This document shows, piece after piece, positions 10,719 through 20,550 of a stretch of 64,000 nt of DNA. The position numbers were made by a program, and so were the translations under genes. The notes below the pieces were generated by a model. That model searched no databases, had not been told where the DNA came from, and saw nothing but the letters and a program-made list of their open reading frames with translations. This stretch comes from Bimuria novae-zelandiae CBS 107.79 (taxonomy: Eukaryota; Ascomycota; Dothideomycetes; Pleosporales; Didymosphaeriaceae). The stretch lies in assembly GCA_010015655.1 (NCBI GenBank), contig ML976693.1, positions 414,622 to 478,621 of the forward strand. The letters run 5' to 3'. Within the stretch, counting starts at the first letter, position 1; each line of letters opens with the position of its first letter.

Positions 10719-11033
10719 ATGTCGAGCCGAGTGAAGTATCGCGAGTGGCACGACCTGGAACAAGAATACGATGATGAGCAACAGGGCCCATCAGTTTGGA
10801 ACCAACTATCGTCCCAAGTCGTTGCTTTTTTTCGCCGCCCCGCCCACGAGAGCTGGGCGGTGCCGTGGCAAACCGGTATGCGGAATGGGGGGTACGCTCG
10901 TGCGTGCGACGAGATCGAGAAAGTCTCTCAAACTGCAATTACAAGCCTAGGTGAAGAAATTAGTTGTATCGCCGTGGATGGCGAGACTTTGATAGTGCAT
11001 GCGAATTTTGTAGCTCGTAAGGGATTGGAGTAG
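10719..11033 (+). CDS. Possible small protein, 104 aa, unsupported family
   Basis: An open frame starts at an ATG at 10719 (MSSRVKYREWHDLEQEYDDE...) and stops at 11033. Its composition is protein-like, with acidic and aromatic residues and no low complexity. It lies about 300 bp past the stop of the Gln/Met-rich gene and could equally be that gene's 3' UTR. No domain or splice signals support it. I list it only as a candidate. Confidence 0.25.
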   Translation: MSSRVKYREWHDLEQEYDDEQQGPSVWNQLSSQVVAFFRRPAHESWAVPWQTGMRNGGYARACDEIEKVSQTAITSLGEEISCIAVDGETLIVHANFVARKGLE

Positions 11034-11233
11034 ATATGAAGATGTAATGGAGTTGTGGTTGGGATGGGTCTGGGATGCGAGCGTGTATGCAAATGCATTT
11101 GATGGATTATGGAGATGAGGCTGGAATGCGGGGTTGGCAAAATAGCATAGGGTTCGTTGTAATTATAATACGCTTCTCTTCGACTTGATCGTGGCATCTG
11201 CCTTGCGGTGTCTTCACACTTTGATCTGGCCCA

Positions 11234-11656
11234 TTACCACGGCCACCACCCCTTCTTCTTCGTTTGTTCCACCCCGCTCTTGACCTCAGCTACGCCTTCC
11301 TTCAGCACCCCACTAGCTTTCTCTTTCGCACTCCTCACCGCGTGCTTGACCTCCTCCTCCAGCCCTCGGATGGTACCCTGCTGCTCATGCTTCTCCTCCA
11401 CCACCTCGAGCTTCAGCCACGCGTAGTAGGCGAGCTGGTACGTAAACAGAGCGAGGAGGAAGGACTTCAGGACGGGATATGTGTTGTTGCGGTAGAAGGC
11501 GCCCACTCGCGAGGGCTGCTTCGGCGGCGGTGGATGTTGCGATGGTGTGTGAGGTTTTGGCGGTGCGGGATCGGAGGGTTTGGTCGAGTATCTTCCTGCA
11601 AAGCGAGGAGCCCCGGCTGTCCGTAGTGAGGCGCGGAGGAGGCGGGTTGAGTTCAT
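11234..11656 (-). CDS. Small single-pass membrane protein with mitochondrial-type N terminus, 140 aa
   Basis: The chosen start is the ATG at 11656 (MNSTRLLRASLRTAG). The open frame extends further upstream, but that extension is low complexity and reads through the CA microsatellite. The first ~25 residues are Arg/Ser/Ala-rich without acids, as in mitochondrial presequences. A proline-rich stretch is followed by one hydrophobic segment (SFLLALFTYQLAYYAW, about residues 65-80), then a charged helix (KLEVVEEKHEQQ...) and a C terminus ending KKKGWWPW. The plan resembles small inner-membrane assembly factors such as yeast INA17, but I cannot assign the family. It probably sits in the mitochondrial inner membrane with a coiled-coil tail. 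The gene is intronless. Confidence 0.6.
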   Translation of the reverse strand: MNSTRLLRASLRTAGAPRFAGRYSTKPSDPAPPKPHTPSQHPPPPKQPSRVGAFYRNNTYPVLKSFLLALFTYQLAYYAWLKLEVVEEKHEQQGTIRGLEEEVKHAVRSAKEKASGVLKEGVAEVKSGVEQTKKKGWWPW

Positions 11657-11967
11657 TGCGAGAGATGCGTGCCTGAGGTCTTCCCAGCTTCCTGCTCTTC
11701 GTCCAATAGGTACCAGCCGTCCACGCAACGCGCACCGATCTTCTCCGGACTGAGTATGGCTCTTCGAAACTGTGCTTGTGCTTAATGCGTCCTGGAATTC
11801 CCACGGCTGCGCGGGATGTTTGCAATGCTCTGACGAGGCGCGCTGGTCAATGGTGCGCGCCGAATCCCTCTCTGGCAAACCTCCGCGGTGCACTCCGCAA
11901 GCGTGTGGTCCGTGCGCACTCTTTCCGATCTCGACACCTTGCACTACGTACGCACCTCTCGCTCCTT

Positions 11968-11989
11968 CACACACACACACACACACACA
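11968..11989 (+). repeat. (CA)11 microsatellite
   Basis: Eleven CA units lie between the divergently placed small membrane-protein gene (minus strand) and the RAMP4 gene (plus strand), in the likely promoter region. Confidence 0.95.
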
Positions 11990-12094
11990 ACACCCTTTCG
12001 TCTCCCTCCTTTACCAAGGCTTCACCAAGGCTTCCCCTCTGATTTGCGCCAATTGTGCACCGCTACAGACCCGTTCTCCACACCCACACTCGCA

Positions 12095-12524
12095 ATGGTA
12101 CGCACGCATCCATCCCCGGCACCCGCACGGCGATGCACCACGCCCGCATACTCCACGTGTTCGAAGGCAGACAGGACCGCGCGATATATGGCGAGAGCCC
12201 GCACACTAACGGAATCCCTTAGGCACAAACACCCCAGCAACGCGCCGCCAACGCGCGCTACGCCCGCCACGAGCAGGGCAAGATGGGCAAGCCCGTGGAG
12301 GAGCGCGTGAAAGTACGGAAGCAAGACTTCAAGAGCCCCATTAGCAAAGGCTGGATAAGTGCGTCTTCTCCCCCAGCCCCTGCACCTCCCCAGCAAAGCA
12401 CGCCACAGCGGGCATGCCTGTGGGTAGACGCGCTTTGGACAGCGATACTGACGCGTGGACAGTTCTCCTCGGCTTCGTCCTCGCCGGGGGCGCCATATTC
12501 GAGCTCTTAAAATTGTTCTTCTAA
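12095..12524 (+). CDS. YSY6: RAMP4/SERP1/YSY6-family ER membrane protein, 66 aa, three exons
   Basis: The gene is invisible as a single open frame. Exon 1 is only the ATG at 12095-12097, followed by a 125-nt intron (GTACGC...CTAAC...TTAG). Exon 2 is 12223-12358. A second intron of 104 nt ends at 12462, and exon 3 is 12463-12524. The joined frame is 201 nt. The product begins MAQTPQQRAANARYARHE, contains KMGKPVEERVKVRKQDF and SPISKGW, and ends in one hydrophobic tail segment (IILLGFVLAGGAIFELL). This is the classic plan of RAMP4/SERP1: a short tail-anchored protein at the Sec61 translocon that binds ribosomes and stabilises nascent membrane proteins under ER stress. Length and motif order fit the family closely. 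Confidence 0.92.
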
Positions 12525-12886
12525 GTCCTGGGACAGGGACTTCGAGAGTGTACGCGGAAGAAGGGAAGGACTGGCGTGATATTCGCAAGACATGCACGGG
12601 TGCTCGAGCAGCGGAGGGAGGCGTAGGAGCAGCCATGTACGGGGGTTGGGGTTTTTTCATGCACATGCTACACTAGGGAAATCATATACGGCGTTCAACG
12701 GTGGGGCTAGCATATAAGATTGTCTGCAACCGATTGCAGAATGTTTTCGCTGCAAGGGGTGGGTGCACATCGGTAGTGGACACTGAATATTACACCATCT
12801 GAATATTACACCATCGATCCAGTACCTTCTATCGAGCAATGGGTGGACCTTCGCCTTGCTCATTCGTGGACTATGCTGTACCTGCT
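12525..12886. other. Intergenic gap between convergent RAMP4 and AP-3 delta genes
   Basis: This 362-bp stretch should hold the two 3' UTRs. A short GAATATTACACCATC direct repeat occurs at about 12784-12814. No gene is seen. Confidence 0.6.
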
Positions 12887-15800
12887 CTACTCCTCCTGCA
12901 CAGGCGCCCCTTCATCCATGCTCACAACTCTCCTCTTCTTTTTCTTCTTCTTCACCGCACCCTCAGCCTGTCCGTCTTCACCAGCGGCATCCTCTCCTTC
13001 AAGCTTCACCTTCTTTTTCTTCTTCTTCACCGGCACCGCTTCGCCCTCAGCCACTGGTTCAGGCACTGGCGCGGCCTCCACCTCCGCCCTCCTCACCTTC
13101 TTCTTCTTCTTCTTCTTGACCAACGTCTCATGCTTAACCTCTAACCGCTCACTCGCGCGCTGCATCTCCAGTCTCAAGCGTTCCACCTCTGCAAGCGCGC
13201 GCTTCATCTCAGCGTCTTCCTGCTCCTTCTGCTCTAGCTCGAAGCGCGTGAGTTTCCGCCCCGAGCTATCATCGTCGTCTAGTGACAGCGTGCCTAGGCC
13301 TGAAGAGTCCACCTGCAATAGGTTCTTCTTTCCTCTGGCCTGACCGGGTGCAAATCGCGGCGACACAAGGTCCTCGCGGGACGAATGACTCGGCGGCTCG
13401 TCCGGCCCTAGCGTCTCGTCGCCCATGATCTCAACCCTCCTCGGTGCTCGGCGCGGACTCCTTTGCCTCGCAATTTCCTCTCCACCAGGCGAGGGTCCAC
13501 GCTTCTCCAGCTCGAGATGCATGATGGGTATGGAATCGATGTCGAGCTCGGTGTTGTTCTCGCGGACAATCCTGCCCAGCGGTGTGGCTGCTCCACTCCC
13601 ACGGTCGCCCTCAGGGTCGATGTAGAACGGGTCGTCCTTGTAGCGCTCTCTGCGCTCTGCTTTCCGTCGAGCGATGATGTCGGGGTCGAGATACTCATCT
13701 TCTGTAGCATTTTGGTACGACACTGGTTCCTTATGCGGGGCATCGAGGCGCTCAGATGCTGAGATGGCGGTTGGTGGCTGCGGCTCGTTGAAGGAGGCAG
13801 GGGGTTCGGTATATGCGGCGTACACGTCGTCTTCGTCTGGTTCGAAGCCTTCCAATTCTGCCTGAGAGAGAAGATATTGTAGGTTAGGGTTTATAGGAGT
13901 GTCGAGATCGAGATCGTCTGGTATGGGAACTTTACGCTGGGCGCCCGGTGCGACAGGATTGAGTTCAGCCCCTACGAAGAGGGCGGGTATGGCTTGGGTG
14001 AGAAGCAAGGGAGGGTCAGTGAATTCACCGTGCTCGGTGCCGGTGTCTGTTCCGGACGCAGCTTCGGAGGCGAGGCGCATGAGCTCAAGATACTCTACTG
14101 CCCGTTCCTGGACTTCTATGTTAGGATGGGTCGACAAGGGTTCTAAAAAATGGATGATGCGGGCCATGAGTAGAGACATCAATGTCTTTCGTTCCGGCGT
14201 CCACGAGATCTGCTCGTCGCTCGCTAAGCTGGCGAAGACTTTTGGGAATGCCTGCAGATACACGGTGAGGGTTTTGGAAGGGAGTTGCAGTGAAGTCGGG
14301 TGTAGGAGGGATGATAGGACGGGTTCCGGCTTGGTCAGATACGAGGCGAATTCTCCCACTACCCAACCGGCATACTCCAGCACGCCTTGCCCGCCGTTGC
14401 CCGAAGATGGGAACATCTGATCCCGGAGGTCCACGAATAGTAAAGATTGCGCAGCGTCTACCGCTTCTGGACGCACACTTTTCACACGAATAGCTACATT
14501 TTGTAGCTCACGTCCGATGCTGCAACCCACATCGTCTGATTGATCCGAGTCTCCTCCTTCCGCTGCAGTGGCTTTGGTGGATGGCGACACGCGGACTAGC
14601 TGTACCAAAACATCGATGTACCATTCAAAGTCAGTAATGTTGGAGTAGGTGTCGTGCGAGCACATTTCCAAGATTCTTCGAATTACGTTTATTCGATAGT
14701 CCTCGGGAAGTGGCGGTGGTTGGTCTGACCGCTGCTCGTGCGGTCGCAATGATTCTTCAGCGTCGGAGTCGTCTGATTCTGCATAGGGGGTGACAGCAGT
14801 CGCGCGTGCGCGGTCGTTCGCTGGGTTGTTAGCGGAGTTTGCAATAGGCGCGTGGCGTAGTTGTCGCATGAGACGACCAACAATGGCTGTGAGATTGCCG
14901 CTGTTGACCATGCCGACTACCAGGTCTAGAGCGCGCATTCTTATCGAGATGTCGGGATCGTCGATGCACTCAAGAATGACATCCTGTTGTTGCGAGACTA
15001 GATAAGGATGGGATCGAACGATCTTGTCAAACGCTAGCAACGCAACATATTTCACTGGACGAAGATGAGACTAGGCGACACGGTTGGATTGGTACGCAGC
15101 TTACAGTTTGCATCGCCCTCGATGACCATCATGCCTCTGAGCTTGCCGACACATAGCCTTGCAACTTCCTCGCCTTCGGTCGTCCCCTCAACCGCCTCCA
15201 GGATGCCCCCTTGAATGATGCCATTGATGCACTCGTACAGCAGGGACATGGCCGAGGTTTCGCGTATGATCTTGGTCAGCGGCGGGAGGAGCTTCTTGAT
15301 CAGCCGCGGTTCCAGCGGCGTCAGAGTCGCAAACTGGGTGCGTTAGTAGTGATCGTAAAAGGGTGCAGGGGTGTGACTGACGAGCTTGATCAACTTGATA
15401 GCCATCCAGTTGTTCCCACCCTCGACGAGCAAGTCGAACAGGCGTGGCGCGAGGGGGAGAAAGTCCTGCGGTCTTCGCCATCCCAACTCACAGACCACAT
15501 TCACGATGGCGGCTGTGACACTGGGGTCTTCGCGGTCGTCCTGCAGTCTCTCCTTGATCTTCGGCCAGGCGGGTCTCAGCGTTTCCGGATACACCAAGGC
15601 TAGGCGGTACAGGGTGACGACCGTCTTCTTCCTTATCGCAGCGTGCGAATGCGTCAAGCGCGGCAGCAGGTCGGAAAGAACAGAGCTCGCCATGCTTGGG
15701 TTGATGACGTGCGGTATCGCGACCAGCGGCAGCGAGATGACGGCGGGCGTGGGGCTCGAAATGTCCTTCTTCAGTTGATTCTCCGCGAGCAGCAGCACGT

Positions 15801-16144
15801 CGGTGTCTCTCCGGTAGCTCTGGACGGCCGCAAGGTAGCCCGTCCGCTTGTGTCTCCATTTGGGCGACGACATCACCTCCAGCACGTTGAAAGAGGCCCA
15901 GGACATGTCGTGGCCGAACATCTCGAGGTACGTGATTTTCATGAGGGCGGTGGACTTGAGGTCCATGTCCGTGGAGCGGATCTCCTTGCGGCATTCCTTG
16001 ATCGACTCGTCAATGTACTCCTTCTCGGTGCCCTTGTGGTTGCGCAGGCCTCGTATGAGGTCGTACAGCGACTTTTCGAACCTGTGTGCACATCAGCTGC
16101 CTCGCCCTCACGGCCTGGCCTGGCGCAGGGCCCGTCTCGTACAT
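12887..16144 (-). CDS. APL5: AP-3 complex subunit delta, 1032 aa, four exons, start codon split by an intron
   Basis: The protein starts MFEKSLYDLIRGLRNHKG, the signature N terminus of AP-3 delta adaptins, followed by adaptin HEAT repeats to about residue 600 (SWASFNVLEVMSSPK, LPLVAIPHVIN, NLKYVALLAFDKIV). The C-terminal part is acidic and basic, with several Lys runs (KKKKKK) before VQEE. AP-3 sorts cargo from Golgi or endosomes to the vacuole. Exons are AT at 16144-16143, then 16081-15382, 15333-15105 and 15054-12887; introns are 61, 48 and 50 nt. The first intron (GTACGAG...CTGAT...CACAG, 16142-16082) interrupts the ATG after its second base. The unspliced ATG at 16144 would read a different frame, so splicing is needed to make the start. 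The frame closes exactly across all joins. Confidence 0.93.
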
Positions 16145-16492
16145 GGTTGCAGTGTGCTGGGCTGTCCACGGGCGTCTCTGGGTGCTTGGGGCGGGGCAGG
16201 TGGGCGGGAGCGTTGCGGGCCAGCGGGCATGATCAACGAAGACACGCCGGCATCAGGTGCGTACGGCGGCTCAGCTGCGTGGTCAATGGCGGCGGCACCG
16301 TGTGGGCGTCGCTCTTCTGCGCTCCTGTGCAGCGCAGTTTTGGTGGCGGTGGTGGTGATGTTGGTAGTGGTTACTGATGGGTTCCGCCTTAGCCCCCCCC
16401 CCTGCAGCGCAACCAACGTCGCTGGCAGTAGCAGCAGCAGCAGCAGCAGCAGCAGCTTCACCACCTCAGATCGCCCAGGCCTACTGCGAGCA
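16145..16492. promoter_or_regulatory. Shared promoter region of divergent AP-3 delta and EMC2 genes
   Basis: Only 348 bp separate the two start codons, which face away from each other. It includes a C-rich run near 16392-16402 and an (AGC)9 tract directly upstream of the EMC2 start. No individual sites were identified. Confidence 0.5.
16430..16456 (+). repeat. (AGC)9 microsatellite
   Basis: Nine AGC units lie 37 bp upstream of the EMC2 start codon. They are in frame with EMC2 as a Ser run, so an upstream-initiated form would carry polyserine, but family length argues for the downstream ATG. Confidence 0.95.
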
Positions 16493-17506
16493 ATGGCGCA
16501 CCCAAACCTCCTCACCCCGCCGACGCGGATCCCCCCTAAGACGGCGCTGCACCTCTCCCAAAAAGCACCTCTGGTCCTCTCCTCGGCGCCGACCTCGTCG
16601 TTGCCCTGGCCGCTGTCCCTCCTCTTCAGCCGGGAGACTCCCGAAACATGGGCGATACACGAGAACCTGCTGCTGGCTGCGCTGCGCACCGGCGACGATG
16701 CATCGGCGCGCCAGATCCTCGACCGCCTCACCACGCGCTTCGGCGCCAACAACGAGCGCATGATTGCGCTGCAGGGCATCTACGAGGAGGCGCTTGCGAG
16801 GGACGACAAAGAGCTGGAGAAGATATTCAACGGCTACGAGAAGGTGCTCAAACAGGACCCCACCAACTTCAGCGTGCGCAAGCGGAGGGTTGCGGTGCTG
16901 AAGAGCTTGGGACGGACCGCTGATGCGATCACGGCCTTGACCGTCTTGGTCGAGAACAGCCCGACGGATGCAGAAGCGTGGGCTGAGTTGAGCGAACTGT
17001 ATGCGCGCACAGGTGCATGGGGCCAAGCCATCTTCTGCATGGAGGAAGTGCTGTTGATCATGCCCAATGCTTGGAGTGTACGTCTGCCCTTTCTTCGGCC
17101 GACCCTGGATTAACACGAATACTAGGCGCACGCTCAAGTCGCGACCCTTCACTACCTCTCCGCTACCTCGTCCATCCCCGCACTGACTTTGGCATTGCGG
17201 CACTTCGCCCGCTCGGTCGAGCTGAACGATTCATATCTTCGTGGCTATTACGGCTTGAAACTTGTCTCAAAGAAGCTGATTCCTCTGCTCTCCGAATCGT
17301 CGTCTGGCTCAAAACGAGCTACCGACGAGGATGACGTCGCCCCCCCGAAGCTGCAGTCAGTGAAGAAACTAGAGGAGCTTGCAACAGTCAAGCTGGGCGA
17401 CATTGTGCGGCAATACAGCGCAAGCAAGCCAGGTCAGAGTGGGTATGACGAGGCCGAGGTCAAAGCTGCACGGGAGCTGCTCGACCAGGACGGGAGAGCG
17501 CGGTAG
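16493..17506 (+). CDS. EMC2: ER membrane protein complex subunit 2 (TPR protein), 321 aa, two exons
   Basis: Exon 1 is 16493-17077 and exon 2 is 17126-17506, with a 48-nt intron (GTACGTC...AACAC...CTAG). The joined frame is 966 nt. After MAHPNLLTPP comes a TPR solenoid. Visible helices include ETWAIHENLLLAALRTGD, IALQGIYEEALARDDKE, the conserved DPTNFSVRKRRVAVLK, and SPTDAEAWAELSELY. Then follow IFCMEEVLLIMPNAW and, after the intron, AHAQVATLHYLSAT. These blocks are typical of EMC2/TTC35, the cytosolic subunit that bridges the ER membrane insertase EMC. The start at 16493 is preferred over in-frame upstream codons because it excludes the microsatellite-encoded Ser run and gives the usual length of about 300-320 aa. 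It is divergent from AP-3 delta. Confidence 0.93.
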
Positions 17507-17943
17507 GTGCTATCACATGGGTAGAGGGTGTATGTAGGACCGTGTGAAGAGTCTGAGTACAACGTGTTACAATGGCGATTGCAAGACGAATTATGCAGGA
17601 AAGAGCAGGATACCCGTGCAGATGCACCCACTGGTGTATTTGTCCAGGATGTACAATGTAACTTGCGTCAAACAGCAAGACACTGCTCTCCAGGTGATTC
17701 CAAGCCGTGTTGGCTCAAGTCTACAAGCCAAACCGACCATCAGCGTCGCCGTCGCGCTTTCCTTACTCGGTGTCTGATGCCGTGAGCCGAGTGTCTCTTT
17801 CCTCCTCCCACTTCCGTGGCTTGACCTAGTAACAGCGAGCCTGAAAACACGCCGCCGCCAGCATCTCTCCGTCCATTCCATCCACTTCAGCACCACTGCA
17901 CTCCAACACAACAAGACCCAACGATAAACATCGCCATTCCAAC
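17507..17943. other. Intergenic, nothing recognised
   Basis: This holds the EMC2 3' UTR and the promoter of the next plus-strand gene. No coding or repeat signal is seen. Confidence 0.5.
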
Positions 17944-18677
17944 ATGGCCAACATGATTCTCAGCACCATCGCTGCCTCTCCAGGCGACATGCCTGACATG
18001 TGGGACATAACTTCTAGCGAAGTCTCCACCCGTGTTCCCGAGGACCACTACACCGATGCGCAGAAAAAGCTCGTCAACAGCCCCCTCTACAAGCTGCTTC
18101 GTGAGTTCCCATGTCCCCCACAGCCATTCCCCTCACAAACAGCCTCGCTAACACGTGTGCCAGGCCAACAAGTCATCGACGACATGGAGGCCTACGCCAA
18201 GGATCACGGCCTCTACAACGAAGAACAGCCAAGCCCCCTCCCCTCGGCCCTGTTCAAGAGGGGCACCCTCTGGAACTGGAACTTCATCGGCTTCATCGGC
18301 TACATCAAGATCTGCGTCAACGACGCGCTGTTCTGCAACCCGTACAAGGTCGTGCCCCTCGTGTACCTCGTCTGCATGAGCATCCTGGTCATGAGCATCG
18401 CCATCAAGATCTGGGTCATCTTCCACGTCGTGGGGCGGCGCTGGGCAATCCACTCGATTCATGGGCAAGTCGTCACAGGATCTGCTTCACTGGGAATGTT
18501 TTCGCTAACGGCTGGCATGGTAGCGCCGCGCTCTCTATCAACGCAAAGGCCAAGTTGGCCGAGGACAAGGACGCCAGCGACGTCAAGGAGAAGATCTGGG
18601 ACACGACGGCGAGCGTCCTGCCCATCGCCGTTACCCTGGTGCTGTTTCTTTTTCCACCGCTTCTCGCCAATCTTTGA
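17944..18677 (+). CDS. Unknown membrane protein, 203 aa, three exons including a GC-AG intron
   Basis: Exons are 17944-18100, 18164-18464 and 18524-18677. Intron 1 is 63 nt (GTGAGT...CTAAC...CCAG). It is a multiple of three without stops, so it can be read through. Intron 2 is 59 nt and uses a GC donor (GCAAGT) with branch CTAAC and acceptor TAG; no GT alternative keeps the frame. The joined frame is 612 nt. A hydrophilic N-terminal half (ITSSEVSTRVPEDHYTDAQK) is followed by two clear hydrophobic segments, one near 116-144 (VPLVYLVCMSILVMSIAIKI) and one at the C terminus (ASVLPIAVTLVLFLFPPLL). I do not recognise the family. An organelle or ER membrane location is likely, with the function unknown. 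Confidence 0.75.
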
Positions 18678-19035
18678 GTGGGACCGCAACAGGCCGCGCC
18701 GAAGTGGGAGAAGGCTTCAGGGTACCAGGACATCCGGGTAAACAGAGTTATGGAAAATCTTGTATCTTATGTGTTTCGTTTGGGGTGTTGTCTCGCGATG
18801 GCCGGGAGAGTCCGGCGGTTTCATTAGCGTACAAGGAAACGATGGTAGTGAGCACGTCATGGGGTATATCTACTCAGCTACATAAGCGTCTCCGCGCGCA
18901 AAAGTAACGTCAGAGAGAACATTCCAAGCTCTCCGACCATACGGTGATGATTCTAATCCCAGTCATACGCCATTCGTGCCATGCCTCCCAAAACGCCTGA
19001 ACATGCATGTCCGCCGCCGAGCCAGCGTGTGTGAC
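18678..19035. other. Intergenic gap between convergent genes, nothing recognised
   Basis: This probably holds the 3' UTRs of the membrane-protein gene and of RPB11, which face each other. No coding or repeat signal is seen. Confidence 0.5.
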
Positions 19036-19551
19036 CTAGTAGGTCCCCTGGTCTCGCACCTCGGCATCGCGCTGCCCCTCGGCGATGATCTTCTGGCTCA
19101 TCCATTCCTGCTGGAAGCTCATGCCGACTTTGCTCAGGTCCGCAATGACATCCTTGCAGCACTGCACCACGGCGTCCTTGGGCGTGACGGAGCCGTCGGT
19201 TGTGACGCGCAGGTCGAAAGTGGCGAACAGCGGGTGCGGAACCTTGTACGCAGCGAAGGTGACGTAGGGGTACTTGAGGAGGCGCTGCGAGATGAGGTTG
19301 CCGAGCGTGTGGTCTTCTTTGTTGAAGGTGAAGATCTGTGTGTGGGGGACCTCTGTACAGGTTGTGATGTTAGTGGGCTGCGCCGGGGAGAGCGGAGGGC
19401 CGCGCAGGGGGCACGTACTGGTATCTTCCTTGGATTCGATCTTCTGCTCGCCAGGGTCGAGGATAAAGAGCTCAAACCTGTCGGGAACATTCTCTTCAGC
19501 GCCTGTCGGGTGCGAGACCCAGCGATCCCCCCGGTCCTTAGGCCGGCGCAT
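19036..19551 (-). CDS. RPB11: RNA polymerase II subunit RPB11, 149 aa, two exons
   Basis: Exon 1 is 19551-19419 and exon 2 is 19352-19036, joined across a 66-nt intron (GTACGTG...CACTAAC...TACAG). The frame is 450 nt. The segment VPDRFELFILDPGE, then TQIFTFNKEDHTLGNLI, FAAYKVPHPLFATFDLRV and the end region FQQEWMSQ are the RPB11 dimerisation fold. It pairs with RPB3 in RNA polymerase II assembly, and HTLGNL is the family signature. Yeast RPB11 starts almost directly at PDRFELF. Here the only upstream in-frame ATG adds about 24 residues (MRRPKDRGDRWVSHPTGAEEN). The true start may instead lie in an unrecognised upstream exon. The core call is firm and the N terminus is not. Confidence 0.88.
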   Translation of the reverse strand: MRRPKDRGDRWVSHPTGAEENVPDRFELFILDPGEQKIESKEDTSTCPLRGPPLSPAQPTNITTCTEVPHTQIFTFNKEDHTLGNLISQRLLKYPYVTFAAYKVPHPLFATFDLRVTTDGSVTPKDAVVQCCKDVIADLSKVGMSFQQEWMSQKIIAEGQRDAEVRDQGTY

Positions 19552-20550
19552 TGTCGGTGATGAGTTTGGGACGGGGCACGAGCTTCGCAATATTCGCAGG
19601 TACGGCTGAGCAGACAGGTGGCAGGGTGTTGCGAGTGTTTGTGGAGTGCGCGGATGAGGATCGCGGACGGCTAGGCGATGCGTGTGCGGCGGGCAGGCGC
19701 GTGAAGCTGCGTGGTTTTGTGCTCTTTGCCTCCACTGCCGTGATGCGCACCAGACCTCATGACCCGCCAGTTGCCCGTGCGACGTAATGCTCTGGTGCAT
19801 TCTGAGGCTGTACCCCGCTGTTGCAGGCTCCCACACATTCGAAGCTCGCGGACCGCGCACGCCCAAACTCATCACCGACTACCGACGCCTAAGAACCATG
19901 AGTACCAGAGGAGTGAACGTACCTATCAGGCGCGTTCATATTGGCAACCTTTCCCTTTCTCTTGCAAAGTAGAGCCCCTCCTCCTTTATGCGCGAGGACC
20001 TGCTCGCGCGAAGCTTATAAGGATATCGTATTGGGAGATGACGGGCACACCGAGAAGATCGAAGACGTATATAATAGATGGATGGATTCGCGCGCTACAA
20101 AGGTGAAACAAAGCCGCAGGCCGTGGACAGAAGCGTTCGTTGTTCGTCAGAGGAGGCGCAGATGGCGAAGGAAGGTGAAGTTGCGCTCGCATTGTCGTCC
20201 AAGCACGGGCCACCGAACCATTGTTCGCAGAAGCTTGACTAATACAAATCGTAGCACCGTGTCGGTCAACGACAACACCGAAAGGAAACCCTGCAACGCC
20301 GCTGCAGCCATTTAGTAAATTGTATTTTCCCAGAAGAGACTTTGGCAGAGTCGACTCTATCAGCGTCTTCAACGAGCAGCTGGGAGCGCAACTTCACTCT
20401 ATCAAGCAGCACCAAGTGAAAGTTTGGCACCACAGTGTCGGGCACGAAAAAATGTCATGACAATCCATGTACAATATGCATTCAGAACAAACTATCCACA
20501 ACACAACTACACTATCTGTACGTCCGGGCCATTCCTGACCCGCCAATACT
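19552..20550. other. Intergenic, about 1 kb, nothing recognised
   Basis: This lies between the 5' end of RPB11 and the 3' end of PAN1 (both on the minus strand). Short open frames exist but none has domain or splice support. The RPB11 promoter should be in the first few hundred bases. Confidence 0.5.

Noticed and set aside
11657..11986. Upstream extension of the small mitochondrial-type protein
   Set aside because: Low-complexity translation through the CA microsatellite; the presequence-like ATG at 11656 is better.
12022..12666. 214-codon minus-strand open frame over the RAMP4 gene
   Set aside because: Antisense shadow; the plus strand encodes a recognisable spliced RAMP4 with proper splice sites.
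15848..16492. Upstream extension of the EMC2 frame
   Set aside because: It runs through the antisense AP-3 delta exon, the shared promoter and the AGC repeat; the family starts near 16493.
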